Source of the DNA: Bactericera cockerelli
Taxonomy: Eukaryota > Arthropoda > Insecta > Hemiptera > Triozidae
NCBI GenBank assembly: GCA_024516035.1
Contig: CM044961.1
Coordinates: 16,109,756-16,173,755, forward strand
Direction: 5' to 3'
Length of the DNA stretch: 64,000 nt
Part shown: positions 35,101 through 56,384 of the stretch, piece after piece
How the letters are laid out: each line of letters opens with the position of its first letter
Numbering within the stretch: position 1 is the stretch's first letter
Notes under the pieces: generated by a model
What the model saw: only the letters and a program-made list of their open reading frames with translations
Database searches by the model: none
Told to the model about the DNA's origin: nothing
Made by a program: the position numbers and the translations under genes

Positions 35101-36443
35101 CACGTATAAATGATGAGGGTTGAAGGCCCAGACGAAATGGAAATCCTTACTGATGGCGGCCTGAACAAAAGGAATTTGTCTGGTATTGGATTGCTTGTCG
35201 GAAGAAAAGAGAAGGATTGGCTTGGCTGAAACCAGAGATATTAAGGTAAAGAAAATGTTCACATCAAAGGAAAGGACAATAAGCTGGCTAGTGGTTATTC
35301 ATTGTAGTGAGCAAAAGGTTCATTATCATAACTATTACAATGAAGTGTAGGTTTTTTTTTATTTGGGTTTAACGTCGCATTCAAGTGCATGGTCATATCA
35401 CGAAGGGGATTTTACCCTTAATTCGCTTGTACTGACACACCAGCTACACAAATTAACCTCAGTGGGGTCATGTTCAAAAAAAGATTGAGTTTTGACTATT
35501 CATTTTTTTATTAACTGGGGTTTTACGAACCTTTCAACAGCGAGGTCATCTCGAGACTGGGGTGTTAACCTCCATTCACAGGAAACTCACAAAACTGCTA
35601 CCCACATTAAACTTACAAAACCTGGGTTGGGCTCGAATGCCAGCATCACGAAGTCTTCACCTCGCTGGACGTTGCTTTACTTCGGTGATCCTACGAGAAC
35701 CGGTGCATTCAACGCGCCATTGACGCTGGCTGGTGTAGGGTTGGTCGACACAATACTCCCTATTCTATGTACGCCTGGTAATTTACTAAGGTATGCAATG
35801 TGGAGAGCAAACAAAATAAATTCATGAATAAATTTATTAACATATTTTTTATGTAGGTACACCTCTACCTATGCATACGTATATTGTGAGAACTAGAATG
35901 ACTATTAACCATGTTAAACTGTTCTAAAAGTAAGTAGATACCTATGTATAGGTAAATAATGTATTACCTAGAAAGGAATCCCACACAATGATTTCCCGCG
36001 AAGATGACGTCATCACATACTGTCCTGACGCCGTCGCTCTTCAGACAGCTGACAGGGCAGACATGGCCAGGCAGTATTCTGTACTCTCTCGTCACCAGAT
36101 TGTACAGGACCAAGTTATCTCCGCTCACAAAGCAAATGTCGTCTCGTTTCTCGTCACCGAGGTTAACAAAACCGACCTGGGGATCAATCCCTACCGAGTA
36201 GAGTAGCTCGTAGTTTAAATCACTTGAGAAACCGGGAGAGCGAGGATTTCGGAGCTCCCGACAGTAACTTGAAATTTCACCACTTTGAGTATTTTTTGGG
36301 GTGCGATCATTGAGAGAGTCGTTCTGCGTAACGTCATGTCCAGTTTCACTAGGAGATGTCTCAGAATGTTCCACTGGGGAGTGAGTTTTCTCTGACAGGT
36401 TTTCTTCGATGCAGTTATATGAATTATTCTCAGTTGAAGTCAT
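16492..36443 (-). CDS. CFAP251: CFAP251/WDR66 cilia and flagella protein, 12 exons
   Basis: Exons in transcript order: 36443-35968, 35225-34998, 34403-34251, 30113-29974, 25209-24996, 24190-23930, 22732-22509, 22126-21982, 20874-20670, 18994-18801, 18241-17553, 17193-16492. Splice phases agree throughout; after removing one extra base in exon 1 the total is 3,630 nt, about 1,209 residues, close to animal CFAP251 size. The protein is a WD40 scaffold of the calmodulin/spoke-associated complex at radial spoke 3 of axonemes, so expression in sperm or other ciliated cells is expected. Diagnostic stretches are REIIVWDSFL, AAAHQDGTIALYDM, GTDRMCYIQR and the C-terminal EF-hand-like region with LPFILSALGFFPSE and FPHFLILYLNHRPV. 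Its introns hold a mariner, LINEs, SINEs, a 5S rRNA copy and a hammerhead array. The start at 36443 is chosen because it gives an acidic lead-in to the first WD repeat; an in-frame ATG also lies at 36584. Confidence 0.9.
18384..18642 (-). repeat. (CAA)n-tailed retroposon with GCTGTCTCT duplication
   Basis: Second copy of the family at 12274-12538, flanked by GCTGTCTCT on both sides. It lies in the CFAP251 intron between exons 10 and 11, in gene sense. Confidence 0.75.
19069..20360 (-). mobile_element. mariner transposon, 1,292 bp
   Basis: Terminal inverted repeats of 29 bases match at 24 positions (both begin CG and end with GTACCCGTGTTT). TA dinucleotides at 19067-19068 and 20361-20362 are the target duplication. 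It is inserted in a hammerhead repeat unit inside the CFAP251 intron. Confidence 0.92.
19133..20190 (-). pseudogene. mariner transposase, one frameshift
   Basis: N-terminal helix-turn-helix region (VRFWFNEFKRGRTSIFDEDR, then PGRP), followed by the first catalytic Asp in VTVDETWIHHYTPE, FWDAKGIILIDF as the second, and HHDNAPAHSS as the third with LAPCDYFLFPNLK after it. The frame changes by one base near 19443-19450, in a run of A just before HHDNAP, so the ORF is broken in this sequence while both halves are otherwise intact. Confidence 0.88.
20361..20405 (-). ncRNA. type I hammerhead ribozyme, copy A
   Basis: Transcribed strand: stem I UACCUG/CAGGUA (6 bp, perfect), core CUGAUGA, stem II GAGC/GCUC with loop AAAUAA, GAAA, a very short stem III in ACAGUUGU, and GUC at the cleavage site (after 20367). 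All invariant core bases are present. The sequences outside stem I also pair for about 15 bp on the undisturbed unit. A mariner with its TA duplication sits in the outer end of stem I's 3' strand. Confidence 0.85.
20505..20557 (-). ncRNA. type I hammerhead ribozyme, copy B
   Basis: Same core, stem I and stem II as copy A, with eight extra bases (CACUUGUC) between the first GUC and stem I. With the second GUC as cleavage site, stem III becomes ACAG/UUGU with an 8-base loop, longer than in copy A, so this monomer may fold better alone. Confidence 0.85.
20978..21770 (+). mobile_element. 5'-truncated R1/TRAS-like LINE fragment
   Basis: Flanked by GGTACTACATCA at 20966-20977 and 21771-21782. It encodes the last part of a LINE ORF2 up to 21378, with the C-terminal knuckle CLDCGRSDTIPHRVMICPSY, then about 390 bp of 3' UTR. 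There is no poly(A). Antisense to CFAP251. Confidence 0.8.
22753..22792. repeat. 40-bp mini-palindrome, second copy
   Basis: ACTTCCGAGAAATTTCTAAT followed by its near complement. Nearly the same palindrome occurs at about 953-993 and a decayed one at 62386-62420, so it is a dispersed element. Confidence 0.6.
23202..23660 (-). repeat. tandemly duplicated tRNA-derived SINE (family A)
   Basis: Two near-identical blocks of about 210 bp carry the family A tail, including TTCGAACC..GATCCCTACGC (B-box side). Other copies: 115-296, 24573-24800 (both minus), 38911-39170 and 48112-48329 (plus). Confidence 0.7.
26027..26144 (-). rRNA. 5S rRNA gene or pseudogene
   Basis: The 118-nt minus-strand sequence begins GCCAACG and ends CGTTGGC, closing helix I perfectly. 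The internal promoter and loop sequences are in order: TTCTCGTCCGATCACTGAAG, TTAAGCAACGTCGAGCG, AGTACTTGGATGGGTGACC, GCTTGGGAACACC. A T-run follows within 12 bases. It lies in CFAP251 intron 4, in the same orientation as that gene. A dispersed copy rather than part of an rDNA cluster; whether it is transcribed cannot be told. Confidence 0.8.
26196..26789. mobile_element. long inverted-repeat MITE with TA duplication
   Basis: Arms of about 250 bp (26196-26447 and 26534-26789) are near-perfect complements, beginning CACTGAGGCAAAAATTTAGC. TA lies on both sides (26194-26195, 26790-26791), as for Tc1/mariner-type elements. The ORFs in each arm are mirror images and not genes. Confidence 0.85.
26866..27846. 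mobile_element. TIR element with 8-bp duplication and internal satellite
   Basis: Ends are the 15-base inverted repeat CATGCGCGGATATAG; TACCTAGG flanks both sides (26858-26865, 27847-27854). Inside are five units of about 80 bp (GGGGGGCACGGG..CAATTCTAAGACTAATCCCG), then a body shared with the Helitron at 12811-13909. No transposase ORF. An 8-bp duplication suits a hAT-like mobiliser. Confidence 0.75.
28474..28742 (-). repeat. 5S-rRNA-headed SINE, young copy
   Basis: Minus strand: a 5S-like head (GCCAGCGTCGATGGCATG..AATACACCGGTTC, GAAGTTAAGCGACATCCAGC, ACTTGGATGGGTGACC), a body of about 130 bp and a poly(A) tail (plus-strand T-run at 28480-28493). It is identical by eye to 60267-60519 over about 250 bp, and the same family starts at 63911. 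Confidence 0.85.
30150..30315 (-). repeat. retroposon with (ATG)n tail, second copy
   Basis: Reverse-orientation copy of the element at 5379-5546; directly upstream of CFAP251 exon 4 on the transcript. Confidence 0.65.
30443..30665 (+). repeat. tRNA-derived SINE (family F)
   Basis: Head CTCCGTGGTGTAACGGTTGT followed by the tail AGGTTAATGTGGGT..AACGTTAAATCC shared with the 5S-headed SINEs. A minus-strand copy is at 61757-62010. Confidence 0.6.
31098..33937 (-). mobile_element. R1-like LINE, 5' truncated, 8-bp target duplication
   Basis: TAGGTACT flanks both ends (31090-31097 and 33938-33945). The minus strand ends in a run of about 20 A (31098-31118). It lies in CFAP251 intron 3 in gene sense. 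Several frameshifts break the coding region, so it is a dead copy. Confidence 0.85.
31270..33900 (-). pseudogene. LINE ORF2 reverse transcriptase remnant
   Basis: The longest open piece (32697-31270, 475 codons) has RT motifs GVPQGSVLGSLLWNLYYD and IIAYADDVAVV, a thumb region with KSAKYLGVHFEQGLKL, and a C-terminal knuckle CRYCSEKDSPEHTLFQCPRF. The piece 33766-33308 gives the linker before the RT (YWWSECISEKRKGCHKQKRK). Between them, frames shift several times around APGPDG. No endonuclease domain remains. Confidence 0.8.
34505..34645. repeat. palindromic MITE
   Basis: About 65-bp arms begin GGCCGGGTCAAGACTCAACT and end with the complement (GTCTCGACCCGGCC). A tail-end relic of the same sequence is at 48336-48370. 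Confidence 0.6.
35354..35733 (-). repeat. two nested or adjacent 5S-headed SINE fragments
   Basis: One tail (TTTAACGTCGCATTC.. at 35365-35465) is followed by a second, more complete copy ending in the 5S-like head at about 35640-35733. Confidence 0.55.
35968..36443 (-). CDS. CFAP251: CFAP251 exon 1 with a one-base frameshift
   Basis: The frame from the ATG reads through the first WD-repeat strands (ILPGHVCPVSC) and then loses similarity. One base further on, the other frame resumes the expected WD ending (QYVMTSSSREIIVWDSF) and reaches the GT donor in the phase exon 2 needs. The extra base lies at about 36039-36043. Because all other exons are intact and conserved, a consensus error is more likely than a dead gene. 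Confidence 0.75.
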
Positions 36444-37484
36444 TTTTATCGTTTGGTTTGACAAAAATCTGGGATTAATATATTCAAATCTTATAAGTTT
36501 TTCGAATATCGTCATATAAAGGGTAGGTACGTCGATATCACGAAGTCTTAAAACATGTGTAGGTAATAAAATAAAGAAATGCACCTATCGAGAACTTTTT
36601 AAAATCACTAATTTTCACATATCACTAGTTTCCTATTGAACGAGGGACAAGAGATCTGCTAAAGTTCGCAACACACTAAAGCCACTTTCATAGACTGATA
36701 TTGGCTAGTTCTCACGCAATACGAGAAGCGTACAAGTTTTCCAATTTCAACAGTATTGTCCTGGACCTTGTTGTTTAGTTGGATTTGACGTCGCTTCAAC
36801 TTCATGGTCATACCATGAAGTTGAAAAGTTTTACCATAGCGTGTAAAATTAAGAAGTGTGGAAACCACCCCCGCCGGCCTACATCGTGGCGTACTCAGCG
36901 CTAGTATCACAAAAGAGGTCTCCTCTCCTCGTCCCTCACCCGTATCAAATGAAAACATAAACGTAAATAATATACGAGTATATCAAAATGTAAACATAAA
37001 CATAAATAGACCGCGAGAAATATTCACTCCTATGCGATGGTGTCGCGTTATGTGGCGTTTCCATGCAACTGGGGTTTGTTTCCGCACTTCTTACCACCGG
37101 TGGTACACGGGGTGGGGATATTATCGCCGTTCCCCCAAGAGAATTCACGTAAAACCATGACGGTCGTCTAAGTGTTAAATATACACGCTAAGGTAATACC
37201 TACACGGGGGTTTTACTCACCATTCACTGGGCAAAGAACCCAGCCACTTAAATTAACCTCACCAAACTTGAACAGCCGAAAATGGTTGGCAGAACATGGA
37301 TTGCGATGATGACTATGGATGGATTCGACAGCAGAACAGTCACTAATCCATGTTTTGACATTTTCATGTCTTTGCTCTGGCACATAACCAAAATTATGTG
37401 ACGAAATTTTGTAACGATATTATGTAACGATATTATGTAACGAAATATCGAATTGTAAAGGGAGAGAAGTCTTCTAATATCGGA

Positions 37485-37530
37485 TATCGATATTATGGTT
37501 TCGATATTATCGATATACCTAATATCGATA
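37485..37530. promoter_or_regulatory. three TATCGATA (DRE-type) sites
   Basis: Perfect TATCGATA at 37485-37492, 37508-37515 and 37523-37530. In insects this octamer binds DREF/BEAF-type factors at promoters of growth genes and domain borders. It lies about 1.05 kb upstream of the CFAP251 start. Next to it (37402-37455) are repeated AACGATATTATGT units. Function inferred from motif only. Confidence 0.4.
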
Positions 37531-37721
37531 TTTTCGTTTCGATATTGCAACCCTAAGAGAAGAGGGAAAGTGTGTGTCATGCGCACAATACGAAATTTGG
37601 TCAGTTGGGTTTTGGACCTTGAATAGTAAAGATGAAAATGTCGAAATGGTTGCAGACTCGTATGCAAGCGTTTTTTTAAACAAAAATTTAACATTGCTTT
37701 CAACTGCATGGTCATATCAAT

Positions 37722-37797
37722 AGTCACCGTGGCAGAGTGAGTTAGCGCGCTAGGCATTGTACGCACGGTGACCTGGGTTCGATTCCCAGCGGGGCAG
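37722..37797 (+). tRNA. tRNA-like sequence, probably SINE head or pseudogene
   Basis: An A-box-like TGGCAGAGTGAGTTAGCG and a good B box (GGTTCGATTCC) are spaced as in a tRNA. The acceptor ends do not pair (GTCACCG against CGGGGCA), so a working tRNA is unlikely. Confidence 0.3.
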
Positions 37798-38910
37798 GAA
37801 TTTTTTACTACGCAAGACTTTTCTTTTGAGTTTCTATAGCTTTAACCGTTTAAGAGTTACGGCTTGTGACAGACGGCACGGCGGCGTATGGAAAAGGGCT
37901 CGTTAATAGGTTAATCGTTTTTTCTCGTCTAAACAAAACTAACCCATACCCTCACAAAAATATTAAACAGTAAATTATTGCGTTCTCCTTTTTCAACACG
38001 AATTGTTTCATTTTTGATCCCGATTCAGATTACTGAAAGCATACACGCACAGTGTAGCATCACAGTGAAACTTACCGCCATTCAAGTATTTTAATAGATT
38101 CAAGAAGGACATTGCCTACAATTTGTCGGACATACATGAAACCAAGTTCAAATACCACATGGCTAATCAGTGAGACATTGGGGAAACGGAAGTTGGGGTA
38201 GGCAATTAAGATGATTGAATGTTATTATAAATATGACCCAAGTTCATAAAAGTACATAATTATATACATATTCACCTTCTAGATACATACATAGGCATAG
38301 TTGTGACTAAATCATTATATTACCATAAAATTATTTGCAAGTACCTACTTATTATTAGATATTAGATATTTAAGAATAGGTATATTGATAATAATTATAA
38401 TTTATTATTTTAATCATAATAATTACCTGTGTAGGTAACACTTAGTAACTAAGTATGTATCTTTCGTGTGATCTTGTTATAAAATATGTAAGTACCTATA
38501 AGTATTTATATTTATCACTGGAGGTAAGTGAATAATAACACATCTAAAATCTTACAAATTTTAATATGTATAATGTAGATATTACAAACATGTACATTCA
38601 TCGACTTGAGTATGTTATATTAATTTTATTACTGATTAATAGTACGTATTATTACGGTAATTTATTTAATAAACCAGGTAACAAGAGTACTATCAGGTAT
38701 CGATCTCCCCGAGGAAGGGTAAGGAATGTAAGGATGGTTTTCTCAGCGACCTTCCCTTGGAGGAAACATTGACACTGAAATACCTATGCGGTACCGCGGC
38801 ATGATAGGTTTTCCACATTGCCAAGGAGTAACATAATAATATGTAATTATGCCTTGACCATTGGGTCCGTTCTTGCTATTTAAGTAATTTAAGATCGTAC
38901 CTAAGGATTC

Positions 38911-39170
38911 AGGGCGATATCCTGATAGTCAAGTGGTTAACGCACTAGTCTGGTAATCCAGGTATCGTAGGGTTCATGGTATCTCCGACCAACATAGAAA
39001 TTAAGTGAACACAGCTATGTAAAGATCCGTTGGTTCGAATCCCACCCGGTGCTTGAATTTTTCCTCATTCATTTGAGTTTGTGACCACATAATAATAAGA
39101 CTCTGAGGGTTAAGTGGTAGAAAATGCTTTGAGCATCAACCTCGCCTGTTGGTTACCTTCCACAAGTTTC
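38911..39170 (+). repeat. tRNA-derived SINE (family A) with small insertion
   Basis: Head GATAGTCAAGTGGTTAACGC and B box GGTTCGAATCCCACC are separated by an insertion of about 50 bp at 38975-39025; the tail ends near 39170. Confidence 0.65.
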
Positions 39171-39479
39171 ATGATATCCTACCGAAATTGGATTATGTTC
39201 TAAATGTCTTACCTAATCTTACCCACTTGAAACAATACGCAGATCAATATTTAAGATACAGATGTACTAGATAACGCATTTAATTTTTCTCTTCTTTTAC
39301 AAATAAAAATACAATTTTGTACTCGAGTGTTGGGGGAAGAAAAAGAAAGAAAGAACACCACTTCATTTAAAATTTCCGATTTCGAGAGAGCCTTTGAAAT
39401 TGTAGATACCTTTGAAATTGTAGTCTAACTTGGTTGTTAAGTTCAAGTACCTACAGTTAAATCTGGTTAAAGTTAAAAC

Positions 39480-39800
39480 CTAAGTTATTTTTTTTTTAAG
39501 ATGAGTGTTTCACAGCCGTTTTTATTTCGTACCTAGCCATGAAACAGGAGCGACTGTAGACGCTTGTAGTCTGTGTTGTAGCCTACCCATCCCCTAGTAT
39601 GCCTCCCCTCTGATGGGCGAGAAGTGACACAAAACTTCCCAATTAGGTGCTGGGTCAACACGAGCGCACCGGAAGGTATCCCTTACAAACAATTGTAACC
39701 AAATGAATACAAATTTTTGTCGGCACGGGGGCTCGAGCCCGGGACATAAATGGCAAGCGAGTGCTTAACCACTGAGCTAATCGCGCGCTATTGTATATAA
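39480..39800 (-). repeat. tRNA-derived SINE (family J)
   Basis: Minus strand: head ATTAGCTCAGTGGTTAAGCA, B box GGCTCGAGCCC, and a tail to a T-run at 39485-39498. Related fragments at 34430-34490 with 34690-34850, and 62025-62240. Confidence 0.6.
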
Positions 39801-40983
39801 CAGAAACTTCGATATAACAATTTCCAGGTCCGAATGACCTCATTATAATAATAATTTCTCCTCATTTATAGAATAGAATAGAATATACCTCGTTTACTGC
39901 ACTGGCGAGGTAAGACTCCAGCAGTCAAACAGGTCTTATAAATTTATACTGCCCGACTGGGACTAATGAGTCCCATTATTGCAACAGTAATCCCAAGACG
40001 AAGTATTATGTGATCAAAATCTCAAATGAGCGAATAACTTGTCATGTCCCAGCTGGGTTTCAAACCCGCGACCTATGGATTACCAGACGCCTTTACCGTT
40101 CAGCTACTGGCACACCTCTTAATTAGAGGTGGATGTAAGAGGAAAAATTTCCAGTCTTATATCCAGGTTAGACTGATGTATCATTTAAGGTTATTAGAGA
40201 AGTTGTTGTGTTGATCACAACCTTGCAAAAATGCAGCATGCTTGGGACTTGAACCCCGACCTCCTCATTACAGTCCGCTGCCTTAGACATTGCATCATCA
40301 TTTCATCTGGAGTGGAAAAGATTAAACGCAAAGAACTTGGCACGATTCCAATGAGTGGACAATATCGACATTATTTTTTTCAAGTAATATGAATTCACTT
40401 GACGACCTTTGAAACCAGTTTGCTTGGAACTCTGATTGCGAGAAAACATAAACCATGGAAAACCAGTGTCAATGCCTCGTGCATTAGTTCTCCAAAGATC
40501 ACTGAATTTAAGCAACGTTCAGTGAGGTTAAGACTTGGTTAGTGACCTCTTGAATTCAAAACTTTGAATTGACAGGGTCGAATCAGGCGAGGTAAGGTTA
40601 CTGTTGGTAGCTGCTTTCTGGGGTTCCAGGGAATGGAGCGTAAACTCGTGAGTAACCTCTGATGGTGAAGAGATGGATGTTGAAGATACAAGTAAGTAAG
40701 TTAGCCATCTCTACTTTTGAGCACAATACCTCATATGGCCATGCCTCACGTATTTGAATACAGTATTTAGACATACTAAAAACCGCCTCTTCTACCGCAA
40801 AGGTTTTATTGCACTCCTACAACATTCAGTTATGTAAATCACTATTAGAGGTATTAAGTATTAAAATACACCGTATATACATAGGTATAGGTACTCGTAC
40901 TTATGGGTAACATGAGTGAGTGGGTCAGTGTTTTCATATTTTTACATAATATTATATATTCTATTTTGAATCTTTTGGACCAG

Positions 40984-41144
40984 ATGCGTTGGATTTATTC
41001 GACTCTATTTCCAAGTCTTTGGTCCTTGAAACGAAAGAGAGACGTGCAGGGGAGTACTTCCGTCAAAGAGTGAGTTTCGCGATACCAAGAGGAAATGTGA
41101 CATCTATGTTGAGCACACTAAAGACAGAAGAGTCGTTACATGAT
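40984..41144 (+). CDS. possible last exon of an unrecognised gene or element
   Basis: After a T-rich stretch and CAG, an open frame reads about 53 residues (DLFDSISKSLVLETKERR ... NVTSMLSTLKTEESLHD) to TAA at 41142-41144. Its composition looks coding, but no family is recognised and no upstream exon was found. Confidence 0.22.
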
Positions 41145-41666
41145 TAAATTATATCTGATACGTTCCTCTTTAACTATCATTGTATTGAGTATATCACCTT
41201 GCACCTTGACCAATGAGACAGTGACTCCTGACTCCTGCCACGAATACTAAATCAACAACCTATTGTATTAGACTTCCGGATTACACGAGAGTTGGTACTC
41301 AAATTGTCTTTATTTTGTTTATTACTTAATATTAAAATAAAAATCAATTAAAAATATTTTGTGGTTAGGAGTTCTTTGCCCGAAAAGTCTGCCTCAACTG
41401 ATATTCGATCTCTCTTCTTCTTTTACTTTGCTTGAGCAGGGTCGACATTGTCAAACCTCATGTTTGAGATCGGTTGGTTTTGGCATATTTTTACGGCTAG
41501 ATGCCCTTCCTAACATCAACGATTCTATTTGATTTAACGTCCTGGATCAGGACGGGGGTTTTAACCTCCATTCGCTGGACCAGCTACCCACATTAACCTC
41601 ACCCAACCTGGGTAGGGCCAGAAATATTCGATCTCTCTACTTTTGATAAATAGCTGTGATATGGAG

Positions 41667-41856
41667 GAGACTCCTGTGGCCCGTTCCAGAAACACTTTCT
41701 ACTCTCCAAATCCCCGAAACTCCGTTCCAACCGTCACACAACGCACTCTGATTGGTTATTGCGTTCAAATTGACCAATCAGAGTGCGTTGTGTGACGGTT
41801 GAAAGGGAGATTTGGAGGGTGGAAAGTGTTTCTGGAATGGGCTCCTGCATTGGAAC
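41667..41856. repeat. palindromic MITE with CCAAT boxes
   Basis: Arms of about 75 bp (GTTCCAGAAACACTTTC..CCGTCACACAACGCACTCTG and complement) with a central GATTGGTTATTG..GACCAATC. A folded RNA or cruciform is possible. Confidence 0.7.
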
Positions 41857-42215
41857 TGCATTGGTATCACGCCCACTCTTGTTATTAGTATCAAAAAATT
41901 ACAAAGGAAAACCCGAAATGTGTTTCCTAATTCACTCATCATCCACTCGAAAATCTACCAAATATTTCAGTGATTTCAAAAAAAGCTTCTGATAGCCAGA
42001 CTCGATAGAACGTTGAATACACCAGTTGTATCACTGACATTAAGCAACGTCCAGCGAGGTTAGAACTTGAATTGGTGACCATTCAAACCCTTGTGATGAT
42101 GGCTGGTCCCGGCCCAACCAGGCTGCGTGAGGTTAAAGTGAGGAGCTAGCTTGTGGGTTCCCCTAATTGGAAGGTAAAACTAGGGGTTTGCCTCTCGGAT
42201 GATCTCAATGTTAAA

Positions 42216-43566
42216 CATGCGCGGATATAGGGGGGGGCACGGGGGGCACGTGCCCCCCCAGATTTTTTTCGGTAAGCGGTGTTTCTCAAATTTCATTATA
42301 CCTAACCCCGTATAAAAAATGAGTTAGGGGGGCACGGGCCCCAAAATTATTCCCAATTCTAAGACTAATCCCGTAAAAAAAAGATCTCAATAAGTTAGAG
42401 GGGCACGGGTCCCAAAATAATTCCCAATTCTAAGACTAATCCCGTAAAAAAAAGATCTGAATAAGTTAGGGGGGCACGGGACCCAAAATAATTCCCAATT
42501 CTAAGACTAATCCCGTAAAAAAAAATTTCAATAAGTTAGGGGGGCACGGGACATAAAATAGTTCCCAATTCTAAGACTAATCCCGTAAAAAAAAAGATCT
42601 CAATAAGCTAGGAGGGCACGTGACCCAAAATAATTCCCAATTCTAAAACTAATCCCGTTAAAAAGAAGATCTCAATAAGTTAGGGGGGCACGGGCCCCAA
42701 AATAATTCCCAATTCTAAGACTAATCCCGTAAAAAAAAGATCTGAATAAGTTAGGGGGGCACGGGACCCAAAATAATTCCCAATTCTAAGACTAATCCCG
42801 TAAAAAAAAATTTCAATAAGTTAGGGGGGCACGGGACAAAAATAGTTCCCAATTCTAAGACTAATCCCGTAAAAAAAAAAGATCTCAATAAGCTAGGAGG
42901 GCACGTGACCCAAAATAATTCCCAATTCTAAAACTAATCCCGTTAAAAAGAAGATCTCAATAAGTTAGGGGGGCACGGGACCCAAAATAATTCCCAATTC
43001 TAAGACTAATCCATTAAAAAAAGAGATCTCAATAAGCTAGGGGGGCACGGGACCCAAAATAATTCCCAATTCTAAGACCAATAAGGAATAACCAAATAAT
43101 AAAGTTGTGAAATCCACACAGATTGTCCGAGAAACCTGAAATTTTACCTATAGGTCCATTTGGATCAGAGAATATATCTCTAATCTCTAATAGGGTTCAG
43201 CTCGTGAGGAAAAATGAGTAGCTGCTTTAATGTGAAGCAGCGACCAGTGGCAGAATCTTAGGCAAAAAAATAATACAAGATATTGTAAATTAAAGTGGTA
43301 AAGTCCTATGAGTCTGCGCTACCCACTAAAATTGTGACATAATAACACAAAGAAAAAGCATTATTATTATTATAATAGGGTTCAGCTACACGGGGTAAGC
43401 ACAAAAAATGGATGAGTGACACAAAAAAATCACATTTTTCGACCGAAATTAAAAAAAATTCTCAAAATTTATCGTGACGGCGCCGCGGCGGCGACGTATC
43501 AACTCAAAAAGAGAAAGTTTTAAGCAAAAGTTCAAGTTTTCATTTGAGATATCAATCACGAAATTC
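42216..43566. mobile_element. second TIR/satellite element, cut by gap
   Basis: Begins CATGCGCGGATATAG like the element at 26866, but has about 11 of the 80-bp units (42250-43080), some in a repeated higher-order set, and a small insertion at about 43190-43380 bordered by a repeated TAGGGTTCAGCT. Its right end is lost in the N run. Confidence 0.7.
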
Positions 43567-43666
43567 NNNNNNNNNNNNNNNNNNNNNNNNNNNNNNNNNN
43601 NNNNNNNNNNNNNNNNNNNNNNNNNNNNNNNNNNNNNNNNNNNNNNNNNNNNNNNNNNNNNNNNNN
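43567..43666. other. assembly gap, 100 N
   Basis: Exactly 100 N, the conventional size for a scaffold join of unknown length. It lies 28 bases before the first visible U2AF2 exon and also cuts a transposon copy on its left. Confidence 0.99.
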
Positions 43667-43694
43667 TTTTGGAAAAATTTTTTTTCCCTCATAG

Positions 43695-56384
<12,690 letters not shown>

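Larger units (their letters stand above)
36444..43566. other. intergenic region CFAP251 - gap
   Basis: No convincing gene. Contents: partial SINE pieces (36775-36845, 37195-37265), a TATCGATA cluster (37485-37530), a tRNA-like segment (37722-37797), family A and B SINEs, a tRNA-type SINE at 39480-39800 (minus), a possible exon at 40984-41144, an inverted repeat at 41667-41856, 5S-headed SINEs at 40455-40660 and 41995-42190, and a TIR/satellite element from 42216 into the gap. 38230-38520 is plain AT-rich sequence. Confidence 0.6.

Noticed and set aside
26880..43080. CRISPR-like regular repeats in the 80-bp arrays
   Set aside because: Units are contiguous with no unique spacers, and the setting is a eukaryotic transposon.
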